Notes: generated by a model not told the origin, from the sequence alone. DNA of 64,000 nucleotides from Actinobacteria bacterium OK074 (GCA_001298575.1 LJCV01000066.1:31468-95467), one strand, 5' to 3'; counted from the stretch's first letter, positions 1 through 11,994 are shown. A program made the numbers and translations.

Positions 1-2
1 TG

Positions 3-587
3 ACGCTGGGCACCCTCCTGATCTGCTCACTGGCCGGCTACGGCCTGGCCCGCATCCCCTACCGGCACGCCAACAAGGTGTTCTACGCCGTCCTGGCCAC
101 CCTGATGGTGCCCACGGCCGTGACCTTCGTGCCCAGCTTCGTCCTGGTTTCGTCGCTGGGCTGGGTGGACACATATCGCGGTCTGATCATCCCGGGTTTG
201 TTCAGTGGTTTCACCTGCTTCCTCTTCCGGCAGTACTTCTTGGGGTTCCCGAAGGAGTTGGAGGAGGCGGCGCGCGTGGACGGACTCGGTTACTGGGGTG
301 CGTACTGGCGCATCGTCGTGCCCAACTCGCTGAACTTCTTCGCCGCGATGGCCACGATCACCTTCATCAGCGGCTGGAACGCCTTCCTGTGGCCCCTGGT
401 CATCGGCCAGGACCCGAGCGCCTGGACCGTCCAGGTCGCGCTGTCCTCGTACATGACCAACCAGACCGTCAACTACCACCTGATCTTCATGGCCACGGCC
501 ATCTCGATCCTGCCCCTGGTGTTCGTGTTCCTCTTCCTCCAGCGGTGGCTGGTGCAGGGGGTCGCGCAGACCGGCATCAAGGGCTGA
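3..587 (+). CDS. Carbohydrate ABC transporter permease, MalG-like (5' end cut off by the window)
   Basis: C-terminal 194 residues of an inner-membrane sugar-importer permease; the start lies upstream of the window. The frame is open from base 3 and ends with TGA at 585-587. The EAA loop that contacts the ATPase is clear (PKELEEAARVDGLGYWGAYWRIVVP), as split hydrophobic segments before and after it and the typical C-terminal ending QTGIKG show. Family knowledge: CUT1 importers pair one MalF-like and one MalG-like permease with a binding protein, usually using a shared MsiK-type ATPase in Streptomyces. The GH2 beta-galactosidase begins 78 bp downstream on the same strand, so a galactoside or galacto-oligosaccharide substrate is an inference from context. 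Confidence 0.93.
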   Translation, partial: TLGTLLICSLAGYGLARIPYRHANKVFYAVLATLMVPTAVTFVPSFVLVSSLGWVDTYRGLIIPGLFSGFTCFLFRQYFLGFPKELEEAARVDGLGYWGAYWRIVVPNSLNFFAAMATITFISGWNAFLWPLVIGQDPSAWTVQVALSSYMTNQTVNYHLIFMATAISILPLVFVFLFLQRWLVQGVAQTGIKG

Positions 588-653
588 AAACCGGTATGAA
601 GGTCTGACCACCCGTACCGCTCGTATCGCCCGTGCCCCGCACGTCCGGGCTGA

Positions 654-3542
<2,889 letters not shown>

Positions 3543-3560
3543 CCGACACCGACGTCATAC

Positions 3561-3596
3561 CCGCGGCCGGACGGCTCTTCAGCCGTCCGGCCGCGG
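3561..3596 (+). terminator. Strong hairpin terminator after the beta-galactosidase gene
   Basis: A perfect 16-bp stem (left arm 3561-3576, right arm 3581-3596) closes a CTTC tetraloop 19 bases after the GH2 stop codon. There is no T-tract, which is common for Streptomyces terminators. It separates the galactoside genes from the following ABC-2 exporter. The rest of the 361-base gap up to 3903 shows no convincing gene; a frame running through it into the ATPase gene lacks a good ribosome-binding site. Confidence 0.8.
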
Positions 3597-3903
3597 CCGC
3601 GTCCCACCCCGCCTCCGTCCCCGTCGGCGGGCTCCGGTCGCCGTCGGGCCGTCCGTCGGCAGGCCGGACGCCAGGACTCTCCGCCCAGGCGGCGGGTGCC
3701 ACCCGGGCGAAAACGGCTGGCGCCCCGGTCGTCCGGGCCTCGATGATCGGTGACGTGGCGGCGCCGCCACCGCTCGGCACCGGCATCGGGGTGCCGGGCG
3801 GCCACGCGGTGTCGTGGCTGCCGACCGCGCTGTCGGCCGGTTCGCCGCCGGCCACCGTATGGCTGATCCCACCGACCCGTACGCCTGGGAGGACCGTCCC
3901 GTC

Positions 3904-4956
3904 ATGAGCGGCAGCATCGAAGTCCGGGGCCTGTCCCGGACGTTCACCACCACTGTGCGCCGCCCCGGCTTCCTGGGCGCGGTGCGGTCCCTCGTCAATC
4001 CCGAACGGGTCGCCAAGGACGCCGTCTCGGACATCACCTTCGAGGTGGCACCGGGCGAACTCCTCGCCCTGCTCGGGCCGAACGGCGCCGGGAAGTCCAC
4101 CACCATCAAGATGCTCACCGGCATCCTCACCCCGACGGCGGGCGAGGCCAGGGTCGCGGGCGTGGTGCCGTACGCGGAGCGGGAGCGCAACGCCCGCAAT
4201 ATCGGAGCGGTGTTCGGACAGCGCACCCAACTCTGGTGGGACCTGCCGGTGCGCGAGTCGTTCGCGATCCTGCGGGACATCTACGAGGTGCCCAAGGAGC
4301 AACACGCGGCCCGGCTGCGGGAGTTCGACGATCTGCTCGACCTGTCCGCCTTCTGGGACACGCGCGTTCGGCATCTGTCGCTGGGCCAGCGGGTGCGCTG
4401 CGACCTGGCGGCGGCACTGCTGCACGACCCGCCGGTGGTGTTCCTGGACGAGCCGACCATCGGCATGGACGTCGTGGTCAAGGAGCAGGTACGGGAGTTC
4501 CTGCGGCACCAGGTCGAACAGCGCGGCCGTACGGTCCTGTTGACCACGCACGACATGACAGAGGTCGAGCGGCTCGCCGAGCGGGTGGTGCTGATCAACC
4601 ACGGGCGGCTGGTCCTGGACGGCACGCTGGACGAGATCCGGCGGCGGTTCGGCTCGACCTGGCAGGTGCGCGCGACCCTCGCGGACCCGCACGCGGCGAT
4701 CGAACCGCTGCCGGGCATCGAACTGCTCCGACGCGAGGGCCCCCAGGCCGTGTTCGGGCCCGCCGGAGCGGACGCGCCGACCGTCCACCGGGCGCTCAAG
4801 CAGGTCATCGAGCGGTACGAGGTGACCGACATCAGGATCGACGAGGCCGATCTGGAGGACGTGATGCGGACGGCGTACGCGCATGCCGCGGGCAACGCGG
4901 AGGAGGCGGATGTCGCGGCCGGGGCCGAGGGGCACGTCGCGGCGGGGGAACGCTGA
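3904..4956 (+). CDS. ABC-2 type exporter, ATP-binding protein
   Basis: ATPase of 350 residues for a three-gene exporter. Walker A is GPNGAGKST (residues 58-66), the signature is LSLGQ (158-162), and Walker B FLDEP starts at residue 180, followed by an H-loop region (LLTTHD). A C-terminal extension of about 110 residues follows the nucleotide-binding domain. The start at 3904 is preferred because GGGAGGA ends ten bases upstream; an in-frame ATG at 3859 is the alternative. It is two bases from the first permease gene. This ATPase group is known to accompany ABC2_membrane_6 (DUF990) permease pairs. The substrate is unknown and cannot be read from context. Confidence 0.93.
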   Translation: MSGSIEVRGLSRTFTTTVRRPGFLGAVRSLVNPERVAKDAVSDITFEVAPGELLALLGPNGAGKSTTIKMLTGILTPTAGEARVAGVVPYAERERNARNIGAVFGQRTQLWWDLPVRESFAILRDIYEVPKEQHAARLREFDDLLDLSAFWDTRVRHLSLGQRVRCDLAAALLHDPPVVFLDEPTIGMDVVVKEQVREFLRHQVEQRGRTVLLTTHDMTEVERLAERVVLINHGRLVLDGTLDEIRRRFGSTWQVRATLADPHAAIEPLPGIELLRREGPQAVFGPAGADAPTVHRALKQVIERYEVTDIRIDEADLEDVMRTAYAHAAGNAEEADVAAGAEGHVAAGER

Positions 4957-4958
4957 CC

Positions 4959-5768
4959 ATGGCCGTTCCCGTTCCGAGCGCCTGGCGCGCCGCCCGGGTG
5001 ACCCCGCTCGGCGAGCTGACCACCCCGCCCCGGATGACCGCCGCGCTGCTGCGGCTGACCGTGCAGATCGTACTGGTCGCGTCGCTGTGGCACGGCCTGT
5101 ACACCACGAGCAGCAGCACCGCGGGGCTGACCGAGGGCCAGGCGGTCACCTATGCCGTCATCGCCGTACTGGCCAGCAGAGTAAGGGAGTTGGACCAGTA
5201 CGCGGGCCGCGACACCGTGCTCCAGCACATGCACTTCGGCACCATCGTCTACTGGTATCTACGGCCGCTGCCGCCCCGGCGCTACCACGCCCTGCGCGCG
5301 ATCGGCGAGCAACTGTACGGCGGCGCCTGGGCGTTGACCGGCTACCTGGTCTGTCTCGCCTTCGGGGTGATCGACCCGCCGCGCTCGGCCGCCGTCGCGG
5401 GGGTGTTCCTGCTGAGCGCCCTGCTGGGCCAATGGGTGCTGTACTACGTGATGCTGACGCTGGATCAGCTGTGTTTCTGGACGGTCCGCAACAGCGCGGC
5501 CATGCTGATCCTGGTCTTCGCGCAGAACCTGCTGTCCGGGGTGTACGCGCCGCTGTGGTTCTTCCCGGACTGGTTCGTGACGATGAGCGCCTTCCTGCCG
5601 TTCCAGGCCACGCTGAGCGTGCCGCTGTCGCTGTACGTGGGCCGGATCCCGTTGTCGGACGCGGGAGTTCAGCTGGCCGTGCAGGCCGCCTGGGTGGTGG
5701 CGCTGCACCTGTTCACCCGGATGCTGTGGCGGCGGGCCGCCCGGCGCGTGATCTCGCAGGGAGGCTGA
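4959..5768 (+). CDS. ABC-2 family transporter permease, first subunit
   Basis: Integral membrane protein of 269 residues with about six hydrophobic segments, starting at an ATG two bases after the ATPase stop. The cytoplasmic motif YWYLRPLPPRRYHALR resembles the corresponding RPLP element of ABC2_membrane_6 proteins and is matched in its partner by LLRPMPVHRQ. It probably forms a heterodimeric channel with the next gene product. The gap structure shows a tight operon: ATPase, permease, permease. Export of a hydrophobic or cationic compound is only a family-based guess. Confidence 0.9.
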   Translation: MAVPVPSAWRAARVTPLGELTTPPRMTAALLRLTVQIVLVASLWHGLYTTSSSTAGLTEGQAVTYAVIAVLASRVRELDQYAGRDTVLQHMHFGTIVYWYLRPLPPRRYHALRAIGEQLYGGAWALTGYLVCLAFGVIDPPRSAAVAGVFLLSALLGQWVLYYVMLTLDQLCFWTVRNSAAMLILVFAQNLLSGVYAPLWFFPDWFVTMSAFLPFQATLSVPLSLYVGRIPLSDAGVQLAVQAAWVVALHLFTRMLWRRAARRVISQGG

Positions 5769-5770
5769 GG

Positions 5771-6583
5771 GTGTCCTCGACCGTGAAGGCGGTCCGCATC
5801 ATGTGGCGGATCACCGCGCTCAACTTCCGTGCGCAGCTGGAGTATCGGACCGAGTTCCTGCTGATGGTCGCGATCGGCGCGATCTGGCAGGTGTCGGTGC
5901 TGGTGTTCGCGACGGTGCTGCTCGCCCGGTTCAGCGGCATGGGCGGCTGGGACAGCTCCGACGTGCTGATGATCCCGGCGATGCGGCTGCTGGCGCACGG
6001 CCTGTTCGTGCTGTTCCTGGGCCGCACGCACGGCATCGGGCGGCAGATCCAGGAAGGGCAGATCGACACGTATCTGCTGCGGCCGATGCCCGTGCACCGC
6101 CAGGTGCAGCTGGCGTTCTTCCCCACCAACGCGATCGGCGACCTGACGGTGGCGGTGGGGCTGATGGCGGGCGCCCTCTCGCGCAGCCACATCGACTGGA
6201 CGGCGGGCCGGATCGCCTACCTGGTGGTGTGCCTGCTCGGCGGCATGCTCCTGGAGGCGGCCCTGTTCACGGTGGTGGCGAGCGCGTCGCTGCGGTTCCC
6301 GGCGGCCGACTACTGGGGCCGCTGGCTGGAGGAACTGCTCGGCACGTTCGGCAGTTACCCGCTGAACGTGCTGCCGAGGGCGGTGGGCGGCTTCCTGACG
6401 TTCGGGCTGCCGCTCGCGTTCGTGGCGTACTTCCCGGCGGCGGTACTGACCGGGCACGGCCACGACACGGGGGTGCCGTACTGGCTGGCCGCCGTGTCAC
6501 CGCTGCTCGGGGTGGTCGCGTACCTGGCGGCGCGGGGGCTGTGGCGGTGGAGCTTGGGGCATTACACGGGGGTGAATGGGTGA
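5771..6583 (+). CDS. ABC-2 family transporter permease, second subunit
   Basis: Membrane protein of 270 residues with about six hydrophobic segments and the paired motif TYLLRPMPVHRQVQ. Translation starts at GTG 5771, two bases after the stop of the first permease; the ribosome-binding site GGGAGG overlaps that gene's end, so the two are translationally coupled. It ends the exporter operon; the next gene is on the opposite strand and converges. No substrate clue is visible. Confidence 0.9.
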   Translation: MSSTVKAVRIMWRITALNFRAQLEYRTEFLLMVAIGAIWQVSVLVFATVLLARFSGMGGWDSSDVLMIPAMRLLAHGLFVLFLGRTHGIGRQIQEGQIDTYLLRPMPVHRQVQLAFFPTNAIGDLTVAVGLMAGALSRSHIDWTAGRIAYLVVCLLGGMLLEAALFTVVASASLRFPAADYWGRWLEELLGTFGSYPLNVLPRAVGGFLTFGLPLAFVAYFPAAVLTGHGHDTGVPYWLAAVSPLLGVVAYLAARGLWRWSLGHYTGVNG

Positions 6584-6696
6584 CGGGGGCAGCCCGCGGG
6601 GACGGGCTCGGCTTGGGCCGAAGGGTGACGCGCTGGCGGGCGAGCATGCCCCCGCCGCCCGCCCGTCAGCCCGTCCACCCGTCCGTCACCCGCCCC

Positions 6697-7959
6697 TCAG
6701 CGGCTGCCCCCGTCCCTGAGCCCCGCCGTCAGGGCGGTCGTGGGAATGAGCACGCCGCTCTGCGCGGCGGGTAGCTCCCCGGGCTTCCACGGAGCCCACG
6801 GCACCTGCTGCGGATCGCGGCGCAGGGTGACCTCCTGGTGGGTCTCGCTGGTCACCAGGCCGGACGCCCGGCCGGGGTGCAGCAGGTGTTCGAAGTCGAT
6901 GTAGCGCTGGGCGTAGGTCCAGCGGCAGGGCATGTAGTCCTCGGGGATGTCCCCGCTGACGTGGGCGGCCCGTAGCCCCTGCCACTGCGGCCCGTTCCAG
7001 ATGTCCTCGAAACCGTTTTCCGCAAGTGATCCGAAGGTGTAGTCGCTGTCACCGCCGATGAGGTGGTCGCAGAAGCCGACCTGGCCGTTGTAGCGGACGT
7101 AGGCATAGCTCCACGGGTGCATGCAGGCGGGCCGGCGGATCATGTCGGGCAGCGCCAGCGACGGGTCGGGGGCGGCGCCGAGCTGCACCACCACGCCCTC
7201 CTCCCGGCCCACTTGGGCCGCCTCCTCGTACGCCTGCTGGGCGCGGGGCAGGTCGTTGCGCAGGTGGGCGGGGTCGTCGAGGCTCGTGACGATGGGGTGG
7301 ATCGACACCAGGGACACGCCGAGCCGGGCCGCGAGCCGCACGATGTCGGCGAGTTCGCCGAGGTTGTCGATGCTGGAGACGACGTTGAGGCACACGTTCT
7401 CGCGGGGCGCGCCGTGGCGGTCGCGGGCCTCGACGAGCGTCTCGACGGTGCGCACCAGCCGCTCGATCGTGCCGCCCGCGCGCAGTTTGGCGAACAGCTC
7501 GGGTGACGCCGCGTCGCAGGAGACGGTCACCAGCGCGTGGGCGCGCATCATCATGTCCCACACGGGGCGCCGGTTCACCTGGCCGTTGGTCACCAGCCGT
7601 AATTGGACCCGGTGTTCGAGGGCCCGGGCGACGAATTCCCCGAACCGGGGCAGCATCGTGCTTTCGCCCCAGCCGCGCAGATCCACCACGTGTGCGGTCG
7701 GGAACAGTTCCTCGACGAGCCGGTCGAAGGTCGCGTCGTCGAGGTTGAGCGCGGGATCGTATTTCTCGCCGAAACGGCACATCGGGCAGCGCAGGTTGCA
7801 GTTCTGGGTGAGTTCGATGAACACGGCGAGCGGGCGGCTCTTGAGTTTGGTGGCGCCTCTTTCGTATTCCTCGATGTTCAGGCGTTGGTTGTTCACCCGC
7901 AGTGGTGTCAGTTGAAAGGGTTCAACGGGAATGTCGAGAAGACGATCGTCCGACCTCAT
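6697..7959 (-). CDS. Radical SAM/SPASM-type enzyme (TTA codon present)
   Basis: Enzyme of 420 residues. The [4Fe-4S] site CNLRCPMC uses C54, C58 and C61, and the GWGES and TNGQ elements of the SAM-binding barrel follow. Later cysteines C279, C297 and C345 sit in a SPASM-like C-terminal region, suggesting one extra cluster. GGAGGAG precedes the ATG. It lies 132 bp downstream of a GT2 glycosyltransferase on the same strand. Leucine 120 is encoded by TTA (7600-7602), so translation should depend on the bldA tRNA if this is a Streptomyces. The substrate is unknown: SPASM enzymes modify peptides, sugars and aminocyclitols, and the glycosyltransferase neighbours make a carbohydrate plausible. Confidence 0.88.
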   Translation of the reverse strand: MRSDDRLLDIPVEPFQLTPLRVNNQRLNIEEYERGATKLKSRPLAVFIELTQNCNLRCPMCRFGEKYDPALNLDDATFDRLVEELFPTAHVVDLRGWGESTMLPRFGEFVARALEHRVQLRLVTNGQVNRRPVWDMMMRAHALVTVSCDAASPELFAKLRAGGTIERLVRTVETLVEARDRHGAPRENVCLNVVSSIDNLGELADIVRLAARLGVSLVSIHPIVTSLDDPAHLRNDLPRAQQAYEEAAQVGREEGVVVQLGAAPDPSLALPDMIRRPACMHPWSYAYVRYNGQVGFCDHLIGGDSDYTFGSLAENGFEDIWNGPQWQGLRAAHVSGDIPEDYMPCRWTYAQRYIDFEHLLHPGRASGLVTSETHQEVTLRRDPQQVPWAPWKPGELPAAQSGVLIPTTALTAGLRDGGSR

Positions 7960-8010
7960 GCCCTATCTCCTCCGTCGGGAAGGCGGTACGGTACGGCCCG
8001 GTCCGGCCCG

Positions 8011-8100
8011 GCTTGTTCGGCACCGGCCTGTGCGGCACTGGCCTTTTCGGCTCCGGCCCGTTCGGCTCCGATCTGCTCGGCTCCGGTCCGTTCAGCTCTG
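8011..8100. repeat. Six tandem 15-bp units
   Basis: Six consecutive units in exact 15-bp register (8011, 8026, 8041, 8056, 8071, 8086), with consensus close to GCCTGTTCGGCTCCG. The last unit overlaps the stop codon of the upstream GT2 gene, and the array fills most of the gap before the radical SAM gene. Because 15 is a multiple of three, any frame through it encodes a degenerate pentapeptide repeat, but no frame here has a credible start. Confidence 0.85.
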
Positions 8101-9120
8101 ATCGGACTTGCGCCGGGCCTGTCGCGGCTGTCCGGGCACATGGTCGCCGTAGGCCCATTCCAGGATTTCGCCGAGGTCTTTAAGGCCGTAGGCGTTGTCG
8201 TTGCCGAAATACATGAGATATGCGATCAGGAGGGTCCGGGCCCGTTCGTCCCCCCGCATGACGTGCTGGCCGAGGGCCTCCACGGTGCCGCGCAGATAAC
8301 AGCGGTGGGTCCATTCGGCGACGGCGGGGCGCAGCCACGAGTCGTGGCGCAGCCGTGCCTGCGGAACGTGCGCGACGGACCGGCCGGCGGCCATGAGGGC
8401 GTACCCGAACTCGGTGTCCTCGCCGGATCCGGCGCCCGTGCCGGGGCCGAGCGCGGGCAGGAAGACGGGGCGCTCGGGGAGCATCAGGCTGCGCCGCAGC
8501 GCCATGTTGTTCGAGGAGCCGACCACGGCCCAGGGCACGGTCGGTTCACCGGTGGCGATCCCGGGCCGCCAGTGCGGGGAGGAGACGGCCGGGCACCACA
8601 GTTTCTCCCCGTTCTCCGCCTCCGCCTCGCCCCAGGCGGACGTGCCGAGCAGCGGCACCTTGTCCGTGCCCACGCGCCCGCCGGGCACCGGCACCGGTTC
8701 GACGAAGCCGAAGGCCGCGGCGACGCCGGGTTCCGCCGCCATGTAGGCGGCCATCTCCGTCGCCCAGGACGCCTCGGGCAGGCAGTCGTCGTCGAAGAAG
8801 AGCACGACGTCCGTCGTCGCCCGGTCCATCGCGAGGTTGCGGCCGTCCGAGGTGCCGCCGGGTCCCGAGGCGCTGCCGGGTCCGCGCAGGACGCGCAGCG
8901 GCAGGGGCGCCAGTAACTCGGCCAGGTGTTCCGGTTCGAGGGACCCGTCCTTGGTGTTGTCGACCACCAGGACTTCGGCTACGGCGCCGGTGTCGCCGGC
9001 GGCGAGTTCCGACAGTGCCCGGGTCAGAACCGGTCGGCCGACCGAACAAACCGCGACTGTAATGCGGTCACCGTCCGGAAAAGTCGTCCGGTGCGATGAC
9101 AAAGGGCGGGAATCGGGCAT
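8092..9120 (-). CDS. GT2-family glycosyltransferase A (TTA codon present)
   Basis: GT-A fold glycosyltransferase of 342 residues. It begins with the nucleotide-sugar binding strand (ITVAVCSVGRP), followed by VLVVDNTKDGS and the metal-binding acidic cluster FFDDDCLPE (D110-D112). ATG 9120 is chosen because GGAAG lies at the right distance and homology-like sequence starts there; the open frame upstream is not protein-like. Leucine 69 is TTA (8914-8916). It is followed on the same strand by the radical SAM gene, and diverges from glycosyltransferase B across a 570-bp gap. Acceptor and donor sugars are unknown. No transmembrane segment is evident. Confidence 0.88.
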   Translation of the reverse strand: MPDSRPLSSHRTTFPDGDRITVAVCSVGRPVLTRALSELAAGDTGAVAEVLVVDNTKDGSLEPEHLAELLAPLPLRVLRGPGSASGPGGTSDGRNLAMDRATTDVVLFFDDDCLPEASWATEMAAYMAAEPGVAAAFGFVEPVPVPGGRVGTDKVPLLGTSAWGEAEAENGEKLWCPAVSSPHWRPGIATGEPTVPWAVVGSSNNMALRRSLMLPERPVFLPALGPGTGAGSGEDTEFGYALMAAGRSVAHVPQARLRHDSWLRPAVAEWTHRCYLRGTVEALGQHVMRGDERARTLLIAYLMYFGNDNAYGLKDLGEILEWAYGDHVPGQPRQARRKSDQS

Positions 9121-9690
9121 GCATCTTCCTTTCGCTGTGGAGACTCCGATGAGCACGGCAGCGAGGCACGGCATACGGATCCCCGGCCCCAAGTCGCGAT
9201 TGCGCCGATCGGCGAAACCCGGAGGGGACGAAACCGGGAGCACGAAACCTGGAGACGGTGTGCGCCGGTGGCGCGAGTGGTCCGCTGTGCCTTGGAACGA
9301 TTCAGCCAGCCAACCGTGGCATGCCTCGAATTGGCCCGTCAAGGGTGCGACGGCGGCACGCAAAGAGGAATGAGGCATTCCTGACGGCGCGACGACTGTC
9401 GGGCGCGAGCGCACGGAACGAGTGCGGCCATGCGAGGTCCGACCGCCGGACAGAGCACCGCACAACCTCCACAACTCCCCTGCGGCAGCAGATCGTTGGC
9501 ACCCTTGACGGTCTATCGGTGGCATGCCAACCTTGCTCGCGGGAATCAGCAATGTCACATTCCACACAGAGCACTCGGTGTTGTTCGGCGCAGGGCACCC
9601 GGAATTCCCTTGAAAGGAACCCGGTGTTCTCGCAATCGGCCGTTCAGCGCCTCGACAGCGTTTACTCGATGTACCGCGCGGGAGTGATCG
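9121..9690. other. 570-bp divergent intergenic region between two glycosyltransferase genes
   Basis: The region is less G+C-rich than the coding flanks and should contain the promoters of both divergent glycosyltransferase units. No exact AANCGNTT palindrome lies here (a one-mismatch GAACGATT is near 9300). Longer open frames have poor start signals and atypical composition. One 29-codon frame, ATG 9524 to TGA 9613 on the plus strand, is treated separately as a candidate small peptide. Confidence 0.6.
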
Positions 9691-10680
9691 GTGGAGCCTG
9701 AGCTGAGTTTGGTCATACCTTTTTGCGATGTCGACCTGTACTTATCGGCCTGCCTCGATTCGGTGGCCGCGCAGACCTTGGAGGACCTGGAGGTCCTCAT
9801 GGTCGACGACGGATCCACCGACGGCAGCCGCAAGGTGGCCGAGGGGTACGCGCGGAGCGACGGGAGATTCCGTCTGATCCACCAGGACAACCGCGGCCCG
9901 GGCGCCGCGCGCAACCTCGGCCTGCGGCGGACCCGCGGCCGGTACATCGGTTTCGTCGACAGCGACGACGTGGTCCCGCCGAACGCCTTCGAGCGCCTCG
10001 TCGACACTCTTCGCGAAACCGGTTCCGACATCGCCTGCGGCGGCGTACGGCGCTTCAACAGCGTCACGGAATGGGAATCCCCGCTGCACGCCGGGGTTTT
10101 CGACCGTGAGGTCGCGCGCACGCACATCACCCGGGACCCCGCCCTGCTGAAGGACCGGACCGTCTGGAACAAGGTCTACCGCCGCTCCTTCTGGCAGACG
10201 CACGACTTCACCTATCCCGAGCACCCCTACGAGGACGGCATCGTCGCGGTCTCCGCACACGTCCTGGCCACCGCCGTCGACCTCGTACCCGAACCGGTCT
10301 ACTTCTGGCGGCAACGCGACGCGGGACCGCTTTCCATCACCCAGCAGATCTTCGAGCCGAAGAACCTCGACGGCCGGATGCGGCAGGTCAGGGCGATCTC
10401 GGACTTCCTGGGCGCGCGGGCCCCGGCCCTGCGGGACGCCTACGACCTGGCCGCCCTCGAACACGACCTCATCATCCTGCTGACGACGGCCGCACACCTG
10501 GGCCCCGGTCACCGCGACGACGTCCTGTCCTTCACCCGGACGTTCCTGGCCGGCGTCCCGGCGGGGGTCACCGACCGGCTCGGCGCGGAGAACGTGGAGT
10601 GCTACGCCCTGCTCCGGGACCGGCGCACGCCCGATCTCTTCCGTCATCTGCGGGGCAGACAGCACAACGTGCTTCTGTAA
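9691..10680 (+). CDS. GT2-family glycosyltransferase B (TTA codon present)
   Basis: Glycosyltransferase of 329 residues with the canonical GT2 pattern: SLVIPFCDV at the N-terminus, VDDGSTDGS (D39-D40), GPGAARNLG, and the metal-binding DSDD at residues 90-93. GTG 9691 has GGAG six bases upstream. Codon 18 is TTA (9742-9744), very close to the start, where it would most strongly gate translation. The stop codon TAA forms the first half of an AANCGNTT palindrome (10679-10686). It heads a plus-strand group with the MFS and FkbM genes. It resembles glycosyltransferases of wall polymer and glycoside pathways; the exact sugar is not inferable. Confidence 0.9.
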   Translation: MEPELSLVIPFCDVDLYLSACLDSVAAQTLEDLEVLMVDDGSTDGSRKVAEGYARSDGRFRLIHQDNRGPGAARNLGLRRTRGRYIGFVDSDDVVPPNAFERLVDTLRETGSDIACGGVRRFNSVTEWESPLHAGVFDREVARTHITRDPALLKDRTVWNKVYRRSFWQTHDFTYPEHPYEDGIVAVSAHVLATAVDLVPEPVYFWRQRDAGPLSITQQIFEPKNLDGRMRQVRAISDFLGARAPALRDAYDLAALEHDLIILLTTAAHLGPGHRDDVLSFTRTFLAGVPAGVTDRLGAENVECYALLRDRRTPDLFRHLRGRQHNVLL

Positions 10681-10688
10681 GCGTTTTC
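10677..10688. promoter_or_regulatory. Operator-like palindrome overlapping a stop codon
   Basis: GTAAGCGTTTTC fits GNAANCGNTTNC and overlaps the TAA stop of glycosyltransferase B, 64 bp before the MFS gene start. It could act as an operator or roadblock between the two genes. Confidence 0.45.
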
Positions 10689-10752
10689 GCGCCGAATCTC
10701 AGGGCGCCACGGCCAAAAGTTCCGACGCCGGGACCGCGAGGTACCGGCGCGC

Positions 10753-11994
10753 GTGGAAAGGCGATCTCGCATCATCGAGCTGAACACATCCGGGCCGCCC
10801 CGCAAGGGGATGTCACCGTCGCTGCGGGCCCGCGTCGCTGTCTGTCTGCTCTTCGTCGCGCTCGGGGTGACCAACGCGGCCTGGTCCTCACGGATTCCGG
10901 AGATCCGCCACAACATCGGCGTGGACAACGCGACTTGGGGAGTCGCGGGCACCTCGTCGGCGGTCGGCGACCTGGTCGCGATCGTGGTGACCATGGTGCT
11001 GATCGGCCGGACGAGGACCCGTCGGCTCACCCGGGTCGGCGCGGTCCTGATGCTGGTCAGCGGACCTCTGCTGGCCGGCGCGAGCGCCCTCGTCGTCCTG
11101 GTCGCCGGTCTGGTGCTGTGGGGGTTCGGCGCGACCCTCCTCAACACGGCGATCAACGCACAGGCGGTGGACGTCGAAACCGTTTACGGCCGCCGTGTCA
11201 TCCCGTTCTTCCACGCCAGTTACAGCTGCGGCGTACTGGTCGGCGGTGTCTACGGTGCCGTGTCGGCGGCGGCCGGGATGTCCCCCGGGCTGCAACTGGG
11301 CGCCAGTAGTTCGCTGTTCGGCCTGCTGTTCCTGATCACCGTGAACTGGCTGCCCAACGAGCCTCCGCACGCGGAGAGCCGCGACGTCCCCCTCAAGGAC
11401 CGGCTCAGGAACCGCTGGGCCCCCCAACTGCGGCTGCTCGCGCTGCTGGCGTTCGTCGGCTCGTTCATCGAGGGCACGGTCGGTCAGTGGTCCGCCCTCT
11501 ACGCCACCGACACGGCGGGGTCGGGCGCCGCGCTGGCCGCCGGGATCTACACCTGTTTCACGGTGGCCATTCTGGCGGCCCGGCTCTCCGGCGACCTCGT
11601 ACTGAAACGGGTTTCGCTCCGCGTTTTCCTGACCTGTTCGCTGCTGGTGGCGGGCGCGGGCGTGGCGACGGCCGTGCTGTGGCCGACGACGGGGACGGTC
11701 ATCGCCGGGTTCGTCGTCGCCGGCCTGGGCATCGGGTGCGTCATGCCCTCGGTGATCCGGCTGGCGGGCCGGCAACCGGACATCAGTGCGGGTGAAGGGG
11801 TGTCCATGGTGACCCTGGGCCAGTGGCCCGGCTTCCTCCTCGCCTCCCCCGTCATCGGCCTCCTCGCGGGCGCCGCGAGCCTGCGGGGGGCGCTGACGCT
11901 GGTGATCCTCTTCGGCGTGGGCGGCGCCTTCCTGGCACGGAACGTCCGCGTCCCCGCCGCCCGCGGAACGGTCTCGGACGCGGGACACGCGTAG
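10753..11994 (+). CDS. MFS transporter, YbjJ-like
   Basis: Major facilitator protein of 413 residues with about twelve hydrophobic segments. The N-terminus (ALGVTNAAWSSRIPEIR) is typical of the YbjJ/fucose-permease-like branch. GTG 10753 is used here; ATG 10810 would still leave the first membrane segment intact and cannot be ruled out. It sits between glycosyltransferase B and an FkbM methyltransferase on the same strand, so export of the locus product is a reasonable inference. An AANCGNTT palindrome at 11178 uses GAA-ACC-GTT-TAC, two of these codons being rare in high-GC actinomycetes. Confidence 0.87.
   Translation: MERRSRIIELNTSGPPRKGMSPSLRARVAVCLLFVALGVTNAAWSSRIPEIRHNIGVDNATWGVAGTSSAVGDLVAIVVTMVLIGRTRTRRLTRVGAVLMLVSGPLLAGASALVVLVAGLVLWGFGATLLNTAINAQAVDVETVYGRRVIPFFHASYSCGVLVGGVYGAVSAAAGMSPGLQLGASSSLFGLLFLITVNWLPNEPPHAESRDVPLKDRLRNRWAPQLRLLALLAFVGSFIEGTVGQWSALYATDTAGSGAALAAGIYTCFTVAILAARLSGDLVLKRVSLRVFLTCSLLVAGAGVATAVLWPTTGTVIAGFVVAGLGIGCVMPSVIRLAGRQPDISAGEGVSMVTLGQWPGFLLASPVIGLLAGAASLRGALTLVILFGVGGAFLARNVRVPAARGTVSDAGHA

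Noticed and set aside
11603..11616. GAAACGGGTTTC inside the MFS gene
   Set aside because: Looks like the dispersed palindrome but has a different core (CGGG) and does not match AANCGNTT, so it was not counted.
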